Of a stretch of 52,015 nt of DNA, positions 32,494 through 43,173 are shown piece after piece. How positions within the stretch are numbered: the stretch's first letter is position 1; each line of letters starts with the position of its first letter. This stretch comes from Lysobacterales bacterium (GTDB lineage: Bacteria > Pseudomonadota > Gammaproteobacteria > Xanthomonadales > Xanthomonadaceae): positions 1-52,015 of the forward strand of contig JAFLDZ010000025.1 of assembly GCA_017302135.1 (NCBI GenBank). Reading direction: 5' to 3'. The notes below the pieces were generated by a model. The model saw nothing but the letters and a program-made list of their open reading frames with translations, did not search any database and was not told the DNA's origin. A program made the translations under genes and the position numbers.

Positions 32494-34356
32494 CTAAACT
32501 TGCCTCGGGCACAACACTCTGTGACTGCTGGATGCAGATCCGTAAACATTACTGACGATAGAAATGATTGTTATGTAGTTACCAAAGCCCGGCGGCTTCA
32601 ATGCAGGCACCACAACGCTTTTGGTCGAGGCGATTGCAGGATTGTAATTGCCGCAAACGCTGAGATACCAATCACCCGAAGCAATACCACTGCCACCCAA
32701 CCAGCGTACAGTTGCTGACGTTGTCGATGTATAGGTGACGAAACAGTCGCTATTGGCACCGGAATTCGTAGAGATGCATGCAGAGCCAGTAATCGTCGGC
32801 GGGGGCGGATTGCTCGGACAGCTCACGCCTACAGCCGAAAATGCGGCAACGACGTCAGCCAATACAAAGCCCATATCCGTTGCTGAGGTCTGTACGCCGC
32901 AGGCACCCTGGTTGAAGTCGGTGCTCGGGGTCCAGTACATATCGTTCGCGCGCGCGAATACCTGAAATGCCTTCTTCGTATTCCAGCCAGACTTGGTCGC
33001 CATGAGATGAAACGCCTTGTTGTACACGCCGGACGAGTAATGCACGTCCATGTTGGCAGTGTAGTTCGCCGCATTGCCAATCGAAACGCCGTCCTGCGGT
33101 GGATTTTCCATATATCGCAGTGCGCCGGCAGACTTTAAGATGTCCGCGCCAACCAAGAAGTCGTTGCTCCCACGCACATAGTACTCGGCCGCCTCGCCAG
33201 CCATATCAGAGTAGGCTTCGTTGATACCACCGGACTGGTTGGAATAGATCAGGCCGGAGTTCTGTTGCGTGTAGCCATGCGAGACTTCGTGGCCGACCAC
33301 GTCCAGACTGACCAGCGGATAAAAGATGTTTAGGCCGTCGCCGAACAACATACCGGCGCCAGTCCAGTACGCATTTTCGTGGTTGGTGGCGTAATGCACC
33401 TGCATAAGCAACTGGAACGTGAGTGGTGCCTGACCCATGTACGCTTGGTACATGTTGAACACCACGCCGCCGAAGTAGTGGGCGTCGTTCAATGGTGAAT
33501 ACGCGCCGTTGATGGTCTTCACGGTGTTGCGCGGACAGGTGTAGGAGAACGAGGTAGTACCGGAAGTGCCGTGATTGAGGTTTACCGTCTTGACGTTAGC
33601 ATTGGTCATGGTGCAAGTGCTGCCCGACTGGGCCACGTCCATGAAACCGAAGTTGGTGCCGTACTCGTACTGGCCGGTCTTGGCGTTGCCGCCGGGGCCA
33701 GTGCCGATCAGCGCAGACTGCAGGTTGTCCCACTGCTTCAGCACACGGCCGCTATCGGCATCGACGATCACCAACGGCTGCGTCGGCGTGCCGCCGTTGC
33801 GGGTGTCGGCGAAGAACGACACGACATAGCTCTTGCGTGCGCGGCCGATGTCGTCAACGTAAATCATTAGCTCGGATTTTTCGGCGGTGATAGCCATGAA
33901 ACCGAGACGGTTGCCAAGGCCGGCGCTCTTGCCGATGGCGATGGCACGCTTTCTGTCGAGGCGCGGCTTACCCACCGGTATCTCACTGGCGAGTCCATCA
34001 ACCTTGTGGCCGAACAGGGTGCTGATGTTGCCGCTGGTGTCTTCGTTGACGACGACGTGTTCGCCGAAGATCGGCAGGCCGCGGAAGGTCTGCTGATAGC
34101 GGTGGTTGCGCACACCAAGATCGGTGGCGCGGTCGAGCAGCAACAGACGCGAGTCGGCGTCCAGGCCAAGCGCTTGCTCGTGGCGGGAATGCACCATATC
34201 TACCGAACCAGAAGCAATAATAGCGGCGTTGCTCTGTTTGATCGTGGCAATATCCTGCTGATGGAGATCGCTGCGGGTTGCGCCTTTCGCGCCCAAAGCA
34301 AATAAGGCCAGCATTGCTGCCGTGGCCAGCAGGCACATTTGAAGATGATTATTCAC
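32494..34356 (-). CDS. Secreted M4-family (thermolysin-like) metalloprotease
   Basis: A 620-residue preproenzyme. The start is a GTG with AAGGAG nine bases upstream; an earlier ATG would precede the signal peptide (about 1-26, NHLQMCLLATAAMLALFALG). An FTP/PepSY propeptide (about 30-215) is followed by the catalytic domain (about 220-510): zinc motif HEVSH (356-360, in place of the common HELTH), third ligand E380 in GGINEAYSD and catalytic H439 in DVHYSSGVYNKAFH. A Pro-rich linker (SNPPPPT) joins a ~100-residue C-terminal module with four or five cysteines that could bind substrate or be trimmed. The gene is noticeably less GC-rich than its neighbours. It probably degrades external protein for food or predation. 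Confidence 0.95.
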   Translation of the reverse strand: MNNHLQMCLLATAAMLALFALGAKGATRSDLHQQDIATIKQSNAAIIASGSVDMVHSRHEQALGLDADSRLLLLDRATDLGVRNHRYQQTFRGLPIFGEHVVVNEDTSGNISTLFGHKVDGLASEIPVGKPRLDRKRAIAIGKSAGLGNRLGFMAITAEKSELMIYVDDIGRARKSYVVSFFADTRNGGTPTQPLVIVDADSGRVLKQWDNLQSALIGTGPGGNAKTGQYEYGTNFGFMDVAQSGSTCTMTNANVKTVNLNHGTSGTTSFSYTCPRNTVKTINGAYSPLNDAHYFGGVVFNMYQAYMGQAPLTFQLLMQVHYATNHENAYWTGAGMLFGDGLNIFYPLVSLDVVGHEVSHGYTQQNSGLIYSNQSGGINEAYSDMAGEAAEYYVRGSNDFLVGADILKSAGALRYMENPPQDGVSIGNAANYTANMDVHYSSGVYNKAFHLMATKSGWNTKKAFQVFARANDMYWTPSTDFNQGACGVQTSATDMGFVLADVVAAFSAVGVSCPSNPPPPTITGSACISTNSGANSDCFVTYTSTTSATVRWLGGSGIASGDWYLSVCGNYNPAIASTKSVVVPALKPPGFGNYITIISIVSNVYGSASSSHRVLCPRQV

Positions 34357-34554
34357 GGCTGAACTCTCCTTGTTCCCAATAAATATCAGGTCGAAACGCG
34401 TAACCCATTTGACTGCAACAACACTTTTTACGCTAAATCTTTCGAGCAAGTTACGTTGAGCAATCGCGTATTTTTTCTCTTTAATCTAAAGACACTACTG
34501 TATAAATGCGACAAAATCCAATGCTGAATTGTGATGAGATTACATGTCTCCATA

Positions 34555-34676
34555 GGGCGCGTCTCGACGCGCCATGAACGAAGCGAAGAACCGCACACGC
34601 GGACGTCACGCTGAAATGCTGTGGCCTTCGTGCAATGGACAACAGTTTCATTGTATAGGCGCGTCGAGACCCGCCC
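34555..34676. mobile_element. MITE-like element with 19-bp inverted termini
   Basis: The arms 34555-34573 and 34658-34676 pair over 19 bases with a single mismatch (core GTCTCGACGCGCC). The interior of 84 bases has no open frame of note. Size and structure fit a non-autonomous miniature element or a long REP-type unit; no target-site duplication was evident. Confidence 0.55.
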
Positions 34677-34742
34677 CACTCACAATGTTCCAGGTCCGCT
34701 CTCAACCGGAAACCACGTTGTCACAAGGCACCAACGACACCC

Positions 34743-34979
34743 GAAGCCGCATCACGGCGTACGGGATCGCAGGGCGGCGTCGCCACCGAGAACGGCAACG
34801 CGCAGACTTCGCTGGTGGACACCCGGAACTGGACGCAATACGCGATGCAGAACGGGCCGCAGGGCATGTCCAGTTGGCGCCTCGACAACGACCACGGTAC
34901 GCAGGGCCAGGAAGAGGACGTCGACCCGGCCTTCACCGGCGCGAAGACCCTCTACGACACGGTCAACGGCGGCAGTTGA
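34743..34979 (+). pseudogene. C-terminal remnant of an unidentified gene
   Basis: A frame with coding character but no usable start runs to TGA 34977-34979. It reads for example GSQGGVATENGNAQTSLVDT, then WTQYAMQNGPQGMSSWRLDN, and ends AKTLYDTVNGGS. Amino-acid make-up is that of a real globular or exported protein and the GC content returns to the genomic level. Its 5' part is missing, perhaps removed when the adjacent element and the AT-richer protease gene arrived. I do not recognise the family. Confidence 0.45.
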
Positions 34980-35084
34980 GGGGCTGCGAACCCGGCAGCG
35001 CGACCGCATCCATCGCAGGGCTTCCCGCGCCGCACGGTTTCGCTGCACCATGGGCGCGGGGACCACTTCGACCACGAGGTCGCG

Positions 35085-36476
35085 ATGAAGATCGAACCGC
35101 ACGCCGAACCGCGCCGCGATCCAGCGCCGTCGGCGACGCGCATGCGCCGTGCGATGGCCGCACGTTTCAGCCTGCTGGCCGACAAGGCCGACGACGAGGT
35201 CATCGAACGCCGGATCCGCGAAGGCGTGGAGCTGCGCGGCGCGACCCCGTGGATCCTCATGTTCGCGATCCTGATCGCCTCGATCGGGCTGAACGTGAAC
35301 TCGACCGCCGTGATCATCGGCGCCATGCTGATCTCGCCGCTGATGGGACCGATCATGGGCGTGGGGCTGGGTGCGGCGGTGTACGACTTCACATTGATCC
35401 GCAAGTCGCTCTGGAACCTCGCCATCGCCTCGGCGATCAGCCTGGGCGTGTCCACGCTGTATTTCATGATCACGCCGCTGTCGGAAGCGCAGTCGGAACT
35501 GCTGGCGCGCACATCGCCGACGCTGTGGGACGTGCTGATCGCGTTGTTCGGCGGATTGGCGGGGATCGTGGGCATCACCCGCGAGGAAAAGTCGAACGTG
35601 ATCCCGGGCGTCGCCATCGCCACCGCATTGATGCCGCCGCTGTGCACCGCCGGCTACGGGCTGGCTACCGGGCAGTGGCAATACTTCGGCGGCGCGTTCT
35701 ATCTGTATTCGATCAACTGCGTGTTCATCGCGCTGGCGACGGTGATCGGTATCCGCCTGGTGCGCGTGCCGGTGCACACCTCCGTGGACTCGAGGGTGGA
35801 GCGGCGGCTGCGCATGTTGCTGCTGGCGACGGCGCTGGCGACGGCGCTGCCCAGCACTTGGCTGGCATATCGGCTGGTCCAGCAGGAAGTGTTCAAGTCG
35901 CGCGCGGTCGCGTTCGTGCGCGATGAATTCGCCTTCGACAGTGCTCATGTGGCCGACACCCGGGTCGATCCGGTGACGCGGGTGATCGAGGTTTCGCTGA
36001 TCGGCCTGCCGTTGGACCGCGCCACGCTGCAGCGGATCGAAGGCAAGCTGGCGACCGCAGGGCTGCCGGGCGCGAAAATGCTGGTCCATCAGGCAGGCGA
36101 GAACGACCGCATCGACGTGACCGCGCTGAAATCGAGCCTGCTCAGCGATCTTTATCACGACAGCCAGGATGCGCTGCAGAAGAAGGACGCGGAGCTGGCG
36201 GCGCTGCGCGAACGCTTGGCCGCGCGCGACGCATTGCTGAACCAGTCCGATGCCATCGCCACGGAACTGCGGGCGTTTCTGCCCGAAGTCACGACGGTCA
36301 CTCTGAGCGAGGGCTATCGCATCGACGACCACGCCGAAAAAACGCCGGTGGTGCAGATGATCGCGCGTTCAGACGCGGCGGTGAGCGAATCCCGGCAAGC
36401 GCAGGCACTCGCATGGTTCAAGGCGCGCACGAAGACGAATGCGATCGAAGTGCTGTTCAAAACGGACGCGCCATAG
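35085..36476 (+). CDS. DUF389 (TIGR00341-type) membrane protein
   Basis: A 463-residue protein. About six transmembrane helices fall in residues 55-270, with the DUF389 hallmarks ILIASIGLNVNSTAVIIGAMLISPLMGPIMG, GLAGIVGITREEKSNVIPGVAIATALMPPLCTAGYGLA and YLYSINCVFIALA. A soluble C-terminal region of ~190 residues has a charged coiled segment (KKDAELAALRERLAARDALL). The function of DUF389 proteins is unknown; a transport role has been suggested from the topology. The ATG has a weak ribosome site (CGAGGTCGCG). It ends before the stem-loop at 36546-36575. Confidence 0.9.
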   Translation: MKIEPHAEPRRDPAPSATRMRRAMAARFSLLADKADDEVIERRIREGVELRGATPWILMFAILIASIGLNVNSTAVIIGAMLISPLMGPIMGVGLGAAVYDFTLIRKSLWNLAIASAISLGVSTLYFMITPLSEAQSELLARTSPTLWDVLIALFGGLAGIVGITREEKSNVIPGVAIATALMPPLCTAGYGLATGQWQYFGGAFYLYSINCVFIALATVIGIRLVRVPVHTSVDSRVERRLRMLLLATALATALPSTWLAYRLVQQEVFKSRAVAFVRDEFAFDSAHVADTRVDPVTRVIEVSLIGLPLDRATLQRIEGKLATAGLPGAKMLVHQAGENDRIDVTALKSSLLSDLYHDSQDALQKKDAELAALRERLAARDALLNQSDAIATELRAFLPEVTTVTLSEGYRIDDHAEKTPVVQMIARSDAAVSESRQAQALAWFKARTKTNAIEVLFKTDAP

Positions 36477-36545
36477 TTTCGCATCCGACAGTTTGCGCAG
36501 GCGGAACTCGCGTTTTCCGCGATCCATGGGCAACCGACGAATACA

Positions 36546-36575
36546 CAGCGGCCCCTGTCGAAACAGGGGCCGCTG
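36546..36575. terminator. Stem-loop terminator between DUF389 gene and S8 protease gene
   Basis: CAGCGGCCCCTGT (36546-36558), loop CGAA, ACAGGGGCCGCTG (36563-36575): a perfect 13-bp stem between two convergent stops. It lacks a good T-run on either side. Confidence 0.7.
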
Positions 36576-36602
36576 CGTTACGGCATCAATGCGGAACGAC
36601 AT

Positions 36603-38147
<1,545 letters not shown>

Positions 38148-38384
38148 GAGCATCATCCTTGTGTGTAGGCGTCCGGAACAGGACGCGATGGTCGGCATCC
38201 GCACGGTCGTGCGGATGGCGTCATGCGTGTGCAGCGAACCGGATCGCCGCATTGCGCGTGCGTGAAGAGGCAATGCCGGAACCCTGCTGCACGACGCCTC
38301 GATTATATGAACAGGCCTGTCGCACGGTGTGACACGCTGTTTACGGTGTTTTGCGGTTCGTATGACCGCATGAGACGACAAGCG

Positions 38385-38921
38385 TTATCGCCGTGCCGGC
38401 AAGAAGCCGGGCTTGCGCAGCAGACCGGCGCTGATCAGCGACACCAGCACACCGACCGGGAAGATTTCGGTGAAGGTCATCGGCATGCGGAACAGCGGGT
38501 TGGCGTACTGGGTCTTGAAGCGCTCCATTTCGGCAACGTATTTCGCCAGCTCGGCGACGCTGACGCCCGCCGCCTTCTGCTGCTCGATCATGTGTCCGGC
38601 GAATTCGGCGCCGTAGTCCATGCCGGTCACCGCGAGCGCGGCTTCCCAGGCCAACACGTAGAACACGCCCGCGACGAAGCTGATGCCCAGGCCCATCGCG
38701 AACGCCGGCCAGAAGCGGATCACACCGCCCAGCGCTTCGTCGCGGTGGCGCTTCACGCCCACGAAGATCGCGCTCAGGGCGATGAGCATGGACGTGTACC
38801 CGATCGCCATGCCGACGCCCATCGAAGGCGGATGGCCGGCCATCGCGACCGTGGTGCCGAACAGGATGCTGCCGACGACCAGGCCGGCGACGGTTCCCCA
38901 GAGCAGGATCTTGCGGAACAT
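38385..38921 (-). CDS. DUF4199-family membrane protein
   Basis: A 178-residue protein with GAGGAG seven bases upstream of the ATG. Four transmembrane helices (about 5-25, 33-53, 68-92, 150-172) and the closing TFTEIFPVGVLVSLISAGLLRK fit DUF4199. The third and fourth helices enclose a charged loop (MIEQQKAAGVSVAELAKYVAEMERFK). Function unknown. It is downstream of the LuxR-type regulator by 105 bases and probably in the same transcript. Confidence 0.85.
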   Translation of the reverse strand: MFRKILLWGTVAGLVVGSILFGTTVAMAGHPPSMGVGMAIGYTSMLIALSAIFVGVKRHRDEALGGVIRFWPAFAMGLGISFVAGVFYVLAWEAALAVTGMDYGAEFAGHMIEQQKAAGVSVAELAKYVAEMERFKTQYANPLFRMPMTFTEIFPVGVLVSLISAGLLRKPGFLPARR

Positions 38922-39026
38922 GGTGTGTCTCCTCGAAAGCGGTGGAGCGCCATTGACGCTGCCCAACGGCGGCGGATCAATCGCCCGAACGGGTGATTCC
39001 GGCAATATCAGCCGTCCTGATGAGCG

Positions 39027-39437
39027 TCAGGGCACGATTCCCAGCTCGCGCGCCCTGCGGATGGCCTCGGTGCGGCGGTTGGCGCCCAGTTTTTCGAACA
39101 GCCGGGCGACGTGGGTCTTGACCGTGTTCGGCGAGACCTTGAGGCGCGCGGCGATTTCCTTGTTGGAGCGGCCGGCCACGATCTCCGCCAGCACCTCGCA
39201 TTCGCGCGGGCTGATCCCGAGTTCCGCCAATGCCTGTGGATTGCCGTCGAAGGGACGCGGCCGGGTACCGAATGCGCGGGCACCGAGCCAGACACCGAGC
39301 GCCAGAAAGGCCGCAGCGATCATGAACACGTAGACGTCGCCCGAATGGGCGCGGGCCAGCCGCTGGTAGTCCAGCCACTGCAGGGCCAGCGTGCCCGCTG
39401 CCAGCAGTACACCGTAGAGGGTGATCCGCTTCCACAT
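39027..39437 (-). CDS. Membrane-anchored LuxR-type DNA-binding protein
   Basis: A 136-residue protein; AGGAGGGG lies five bases before the ATG. Two hydrophobic helices (about 5-20 and 34-53) are followed by a linker and a GerE/LuxR helix-turn-helix (about 70-134: LGISPRECEVLAEIVAGRSN, KEIAARLKVSPNTVKTHVARLFEKLGA). It has no receiver domain, so control must come through the membrane part or a partner. It is the first gene of a pair with the DUF4199 gene; the pairing suggests that the DUF4199 protein senses or modulates it. Confidence 0.88.
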   Translation of the reverse strand: MWKRITLYGVLLAAGTLALQWLDYQRLARAHSGDVYVFMIAAAFLALGVWLGARAFGTRPRPFDGNPQALAELGISPRECEVLAEIVAGRSNKEIAARLKVSPNTVKTHVARLFEKLGANRRTEAIRRARELGIVP

Positions 39438-39507
39438 CTGCCCCTCCTGCCCGGACCGGCCGCCCCGAAATATATCAACACGGGGTAGCAATCACGCGGA
39501 CGTCGCC

Positions 39508-40206
39508 CTATCGCGCCAGCCACCAACCGGTGATGGCATGCCGCGGCCGCGCCGCCCACGGGGTGACCAGCGTGACCTGGTGCCGCTGCGGCACCCGGAA
39601 CAGGCTGAGCGAATTCCAGCGCGGCAGGAAGGTTTCGATCACGCCGCCATCGCTGTCGAGGAATTGCAGCTGCCCGCCCCAGTCCGGTCGCCACTCGCGA
39701 CTCAGGTTGATCACCATGGCGTAGCGGCGGCCTTCGCCTTCGTCGAGATCTTCGTGCGGCATCAGGTAATGCCCCGGACGATAGCGGGTGCACTGCGCAC
39801 CGACATGGGTGATCGATGCGTCGTTGCCGAGATAGCGCGCGAATTCGATGAACGGCGGCGTGTTGAGGAATTGCAGGATGCCGTGCACCAGCAGCGTCGG
39901 ATCCCAGGCTTCCTTCGCGGCTTTCACCAGCATGTAGCTGTCGTAGGCGAACTGGTAGGTATCGGTCGCGCGCGCATAGCCGCGCTGCAACAGGCGTGCG
40001 TACTCGGCATCGTCGGGATAGGCGCCGCGCGGCGAGAGCCGCGATTCGCCATCGCTGCGTTCGGCGAGTTGCCACGGTACCCGCTCGGCCAGCTCGCGCG
40101 CGAAGGCCTCGGCGGCGGCGGGCTGCAGAAAGTCGGGAATCTGGATCCGCGAACGCTCCGCGAGCGCGCGCCGCCAGTGGTCGATATCGATTTCGTTGCT
40201 GATCAT
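39508..40206 (-). CDS. 2-oxoglutarate/Fe(II)-dependent oxygenase (prolyl hydroxylase-like)
   Basis: A 232-residue enzyme. The double-stranded beta-helix carries iron ligands H151 and D153 in PHEDLD and H209 in VPQRHQVTLV, with the 2-oxoglutarate-binding Arg in RPRHAITGWW. ITHVGAQCTRYRPGHYLMPH before the motif and WGGQLQFLDSDG after it match the OGFOD1/Tpa1-like prolyl hydroxylase group. The substrate may be a ribosomal or other protein proline. The gene is alone, 70 bases from the LuxR gene and 116 bases from the AEC transporter gene. Confidence 0.88.
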   Translation of the reverse strand: MISNEIDIDHWRRALAERSRIQIPDFLQPAAAEAFARELAERVPWQLAERSDGESRLSPRGAYPDDAEYARLLQRGYARATDTYQFAYDSYMLVKAAKEAWDPTLLVHGILQFLNTPPFIEFARYLGNDASITHVGAQCTRYRPGHYLMPHEDLDEGEGRRYAMVINLSREWRPDWGGQLQFLDSDGGVIETFLPRWNSLSLFRVPQRHQVTLVTPWAARPRHAITGWWLAR

Positions 40207-40322
40207 GGAAGCTGGCGGAGAGCAGGCTTGCGTCATCCTAGCCGATCGGCGGCCGTGTCCGTATCGATGGCACGCCCGGATTCGATCCGCCCGCGCGGAC
40301 CGGCTCACCGCAAAACTGCCGA

Positions 40323-41231
40323 TCATCCGGAAAAAGCAGTGGCCCAGAACGGCAACGTGAGCAGCGACAGCAGCAATCCATAGCCGACCATCGCAGCGGC
40401 GAGACGCGGCGCGAGATCGTGCGAGATCGCGAGTGCGCCCGCAGTCACCATCGAGGGCATCGCCGATTCCAGCACCGTGGTGCGCGCCATGTCGCCGTGC
40501 AGACCGAGCAGCGGCACCAGCAGCAGCGCCAGCGCCGGCATCAGCGCGAGTTTCAGGGTCAGGCCGACCGCAAGCGGCTTGAGTTCGTCGCGCGGCAGCG
40601 CGAGCTTCACCGACAGGCCGATCGTCAGCATCGCCAGCGGCAGCAGCGCATCCGACAATCGCTGCAGCGCACCGGCGATCCAATGCGGCGGCGCTTCGGG
40701 CATCACGCTGAAGCCGACGATCAGCGCCCACAGCGGCGGAAATTTCAGCACCCGCAGCAGCATCCCGCGTGCGGTCGGAGGCGCATCGCCGCCGTAGCGC
40801 GCGAGCACCCACAAACCGAAGGTCGAAAGAATGAGGAAGGCACCGAACTGGTCGTAGATCACCGCGTATGGCAGCGCGTGTTCGCCGATCAGCGCGCGCG
40901 TCAGCGGATAACCGAGAAAACTGGTGTTGCCCAAGGCGACCGTAAGCAGCAGCACCGCACGTTCGTCGTCGCGGAATTTGAACGCACGCGCGCACAGCCA
41001 CACCAGCACCAGGGTCGCGATCAACAGCAGCCACGGCACCACGGCGACACCGATCAACGCAGGTTCCAGATGCAGACGCGGCGCATAGCGCAATACCGCT
41101 GCCGGCAGGCACACGTACAGCACCACGAGGTTGAGCGTTTGCGCGGCGTTGTCCGGCAACACGCGCAGGCACTGGAAAGCGTAGCCCAGCGCGAGCATGG
41201 TCAGAATGAGGGCGAAAGCGTCGTAGGTCAT
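40323..41231 (-). CDS. AEC-family transporter
   Basis: A 302-residue inner-membrane protein with about ten helices in two inverted halves. Sequence features such as LVLYVCLPAAVLRY near the N-terminus, LLTVALGNTSFLGYPLTRALIGEHALPYAVIYDQFGAF, and VLESAMPSMVTAGALAISHDLAPRLAAAMVGYG near the end are characteristic of the auxin efflux carrier / malonate-type permease family. The bacterial substrates are mostly small organic acids; none can be assigned here. Confidence 0.9.
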   Translation of the reverse strand: MTYDAFALILTMLALGYAFQCLRVLPDNAAQTLNLVVLYVCLPAAVLRYAPRLHLEPALIGVAVVPWLLLIATLVLVWLCARAFKFRDDERAVLLLTVALGNTSFLGYPLTRALIGEHALPYAVIYDQFGAFLILSTFGLWVLARYGGDAPPTARGMLLRVLKFPPLWALIVGFSVMPEAPPHWIAGALQRLSDALLPLAMLTIGLSVKLALPRDELKPLAVGLTLKLALMPALALLLVPLLGLHGDMARTTVLESAMPSMVTAGALAISHDLAPRLAAAMVGYGLLLSLLTLPFWATAFSG

Positions 41232-41314
41232 CTCGTGGGCGAATGTGGGAACGACGTTTTTCAGCAGCCGAATGGCTGGTCAAGTCGCGACAGCTTTAAT
41301 TGCAGGAGCGACTT

Positions 41315-43084
41315 TCAATACCCCGCCGCCTGCCCATCCTTGCGCGACTCGCTGGCGCCGATGTAACCACCCTCGGGATTCACCATGATCGCCTGATAGC
41401 CGCCGTAGGGGCCGTCGGCGAAGCGCACGCTGTGGCCTTTGCGCATCAGCGCGCGGATGGTTTCGATCGGGAAGCCGGTTTCCAGATCCACTTCGCCGCC
41501 ATCGGTCATCGCGGTGTTCTGTCCGGTCGGTTCGGTACTGCCGTCGTGCTGGATGCGCGGCGCATCACCGGCTTCCTGCAGGTTCATGCCGAAGTCGATC
41601 ATGTTGAGCAGGATCTGCACGTGGCCCTGCGGCTGCATCGCGCCGCCCATCACGCCGTACGACAGCCACGGCTTGCCGTCTTTGGTCACGAACGCGGGAA
41701 TGATGGTCTGGAACGGGCGCTTGCCCGGCGCGTAGCAGTTCGGGTGTGCGGGTTTTCGATCGCAATCCTTCAACACGAACATTTCGCCGCGATCCTGGAA
41801 GATGAAGCCCAGGCCCGGCGGCGCCATGCCGCTGCCCATGCCGCGATAGTTCGACTGGATCAGCGACACCATCATGCCGTCGGCGTCGGCGACGGTCATG
41901 TAGATGGTGTCGCCTTCGTTCAACTCGGGAATGATCCCGGGCTCCGCCGCTTTCATCGCGCGATCCATCGACAGCAATGCGCCACGTTCTTTCGCGTACG
42001 CCTTCGAGATCAGGCGCGCGACCGGCGTCTTGTAGAACGCGGGATCGGCGTACGACGCGGCGCGATCGGCGAACGCGATTTTCTTCGCTTCGACGAACAG
42101 ATGCACATGCTCGGGACTGCCGAAGCCGTAGCTTTTCAGATCGTAGGGCTCGAGCAGATTGAGGATCTGCAGCGCGGCGATGCCCTGACCGTTCGGCGGC
42201 AATTCCCAGACGTCGTAGCCGCGATAGTTCGTACTGACCGGCTCGACCCATTCGCCGCGATGCGCGGCCATGTCCTCGTAGCGCAGGAAACCATCGTTGG
42301 CCTTGAAATATGCGTCGATGCTGCGCGCGATGTCGCCTTTGTAGAACGCATCGCGGCCGCCGCTCGCGATCTTCTCCAACGTATTCGCGAGATTCGGGTT
42401 GCGCCACATCTCGCCCTTGCGCGGGCCGCGGCGTTGATCCGGCGTGTCGCCATCGACGGTGAACTGTTCCTTGAAGCCCGGCCACTTCGACAGCACCGTC
42501 ACGCTGCGGCCCCAGTAATACGCGATGACTTCATGCACCGGATGGCCGTCGCGCGCGTAGCGGATGGTGGGCGCGAGATTCTGCGCCATCGTGCGTTTGC
42601 CGAAACGCCCGTGCAGCGCGAACCACGCATCCACCGTGCCCGGCACGCTCACCGGCAATGGACCATGCGCGGGAATATCGGTGAGACCGCGACGCTTGAA
42701 TTCGTCGAGCGTCAACGCTTTCGGCGAACGTCCCGAGCCGTTGTAGCCGTGCAGCTTCTTGGTTTTCGGATCCCACACGATCGCGAACAGATCCCCGCCG
42801 ATCCCGTTGCCGGTGGGCTCCATCAATCCGAGCGCGGCGTTGGCGGCGATCGCCGCATCCACCGCACTGCCGCCATCGCGCATCGTCTGCAGCGCGATCT
42901 GCGTCGCCAGCGGATGCGAGGTCGCGGCCATCGCATGCGGCGCGTAGACCTCGCTGCGGGTGGCGAAGGGTTTGCCGGTGACGCGGTCGGCGGCATGTGC
43001 GGGTGCGAGCGCAGCGGTGAGCGCGGCAGTGAGTGTCGCCGCGAGTGCGCAGTTGGTGAGCGGTATGGAGAGAGGGCGCGACAT
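41315..43084 (-). CDS. ggt: Gamma-glutamyltransferase
   Basis: A 589-residue periplasmic enzyme that cleaves glutathione and other gamma-glutamyl compounds. The signal peptide (about 1-31, ending APAHA) is followed by HPLATQIALQTMRDGGSAVDAAIAANAALG and a long large-subunit region. The self-cleavage site and new N-terminal nucleophile is T393 in GDTIYMTVAD, followed by the QSNYRGMGSGM oxyanion region and the closing small subunit (GFIFQDRGEMF, GGAMQPQGHVQ). A 600-residue size and the Y in the TIY position place it with the GGT-like/cephalosporin-acylase type members. The ATG at 43084 gives the signal peptide. The upstream strand has no close partner gene. Confidence 0.95.
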   Translation of the reverse strand: MSRPLSIPLTNCALAATLTAALTAALAPAHAADRVTGKPFATRSEVYAPHAMAATSHPLATQIALQTMRDGGSAVDAAIAANAALGLMEPTGNGIGGDLFAIVWDPKTKKLHGYNGSGRSPKALTLDEFKRRGLTDIPAHGPLPVSVPGTVDAWFALHGRFGKRTMAQNLAPTIRYARDGHPVHEVIAYYWGRSVTVLSKWPGFKEQFTVDGDTPDQRRGPRKGEMWRNPNLANTLEKIASGGRDAFYKGDIARSIDAYFKANDGFLRYEDMAAHRGEWVEPVSTNYRGYDVWELPPNGQGIAALQILNLLEPYDLKSYGFGSPEHVHLFVEAKKIAFADRAASYADPAFYKTPVARLISKAYAKERGALLSMDRAMKAAEPGIIPELNEGDTIYMTVADADGMMVSLIQSNYRGMGSGMAPPGLGFIFQDRGEMFVLKDCDRKPAHPNCYAPGKRPFQTIIPAFVTKDGKPWLSYGVMGGAMQPQGHVQILLNMIDFGMNLQEAGDAPRIQHDGSTEPTGQNTAMTDGGEVDLETGFPIETIRALMRKGHSVRFADGPYGGYQAIMVNPEGGYIGASESRKDGQAAGY

Positions 43085-43173
43085 GAGCGTTCCGGAACGG
43101 GCACGGGCGCTCAGGGTAGCGCAGGCGGGCACCGCGATCGCCGGGCGCAGACCGTCCCGAGCGTAGGAGGGGC

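Larger units (their letters stand above)
34357..35084. other. 728-base intergenic region: AT-rich leader, MITE-like element, gene remnant
   Basis: 34357-34554 is AT-rich and lies upstream of the M4 protease gene, so it should hold its promoter; no convincing promoter boxes were chosen. 34555-34676 is an inverted-repeat element and 34743-34979 is the 3' end of a decayed gene (both listed separately). The rest, up to the ATG of the DUF389 gene, shows nothing recognisable. Confidence 0.6.

Noticed and set aside
34574..35088. Plus-strand frames starting inside the MITE-like element
   Set aside because: They cross the element and the gene remnant in other frames and give Arg-rich sequence without homologous character.
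41276..41314. Second complete GGAGCGACTTCAGTCGC inverted repeat
   Set aside because: Only a half arm and a GTCGCGACAG fragment are present. It is a remnant, not an intact element.
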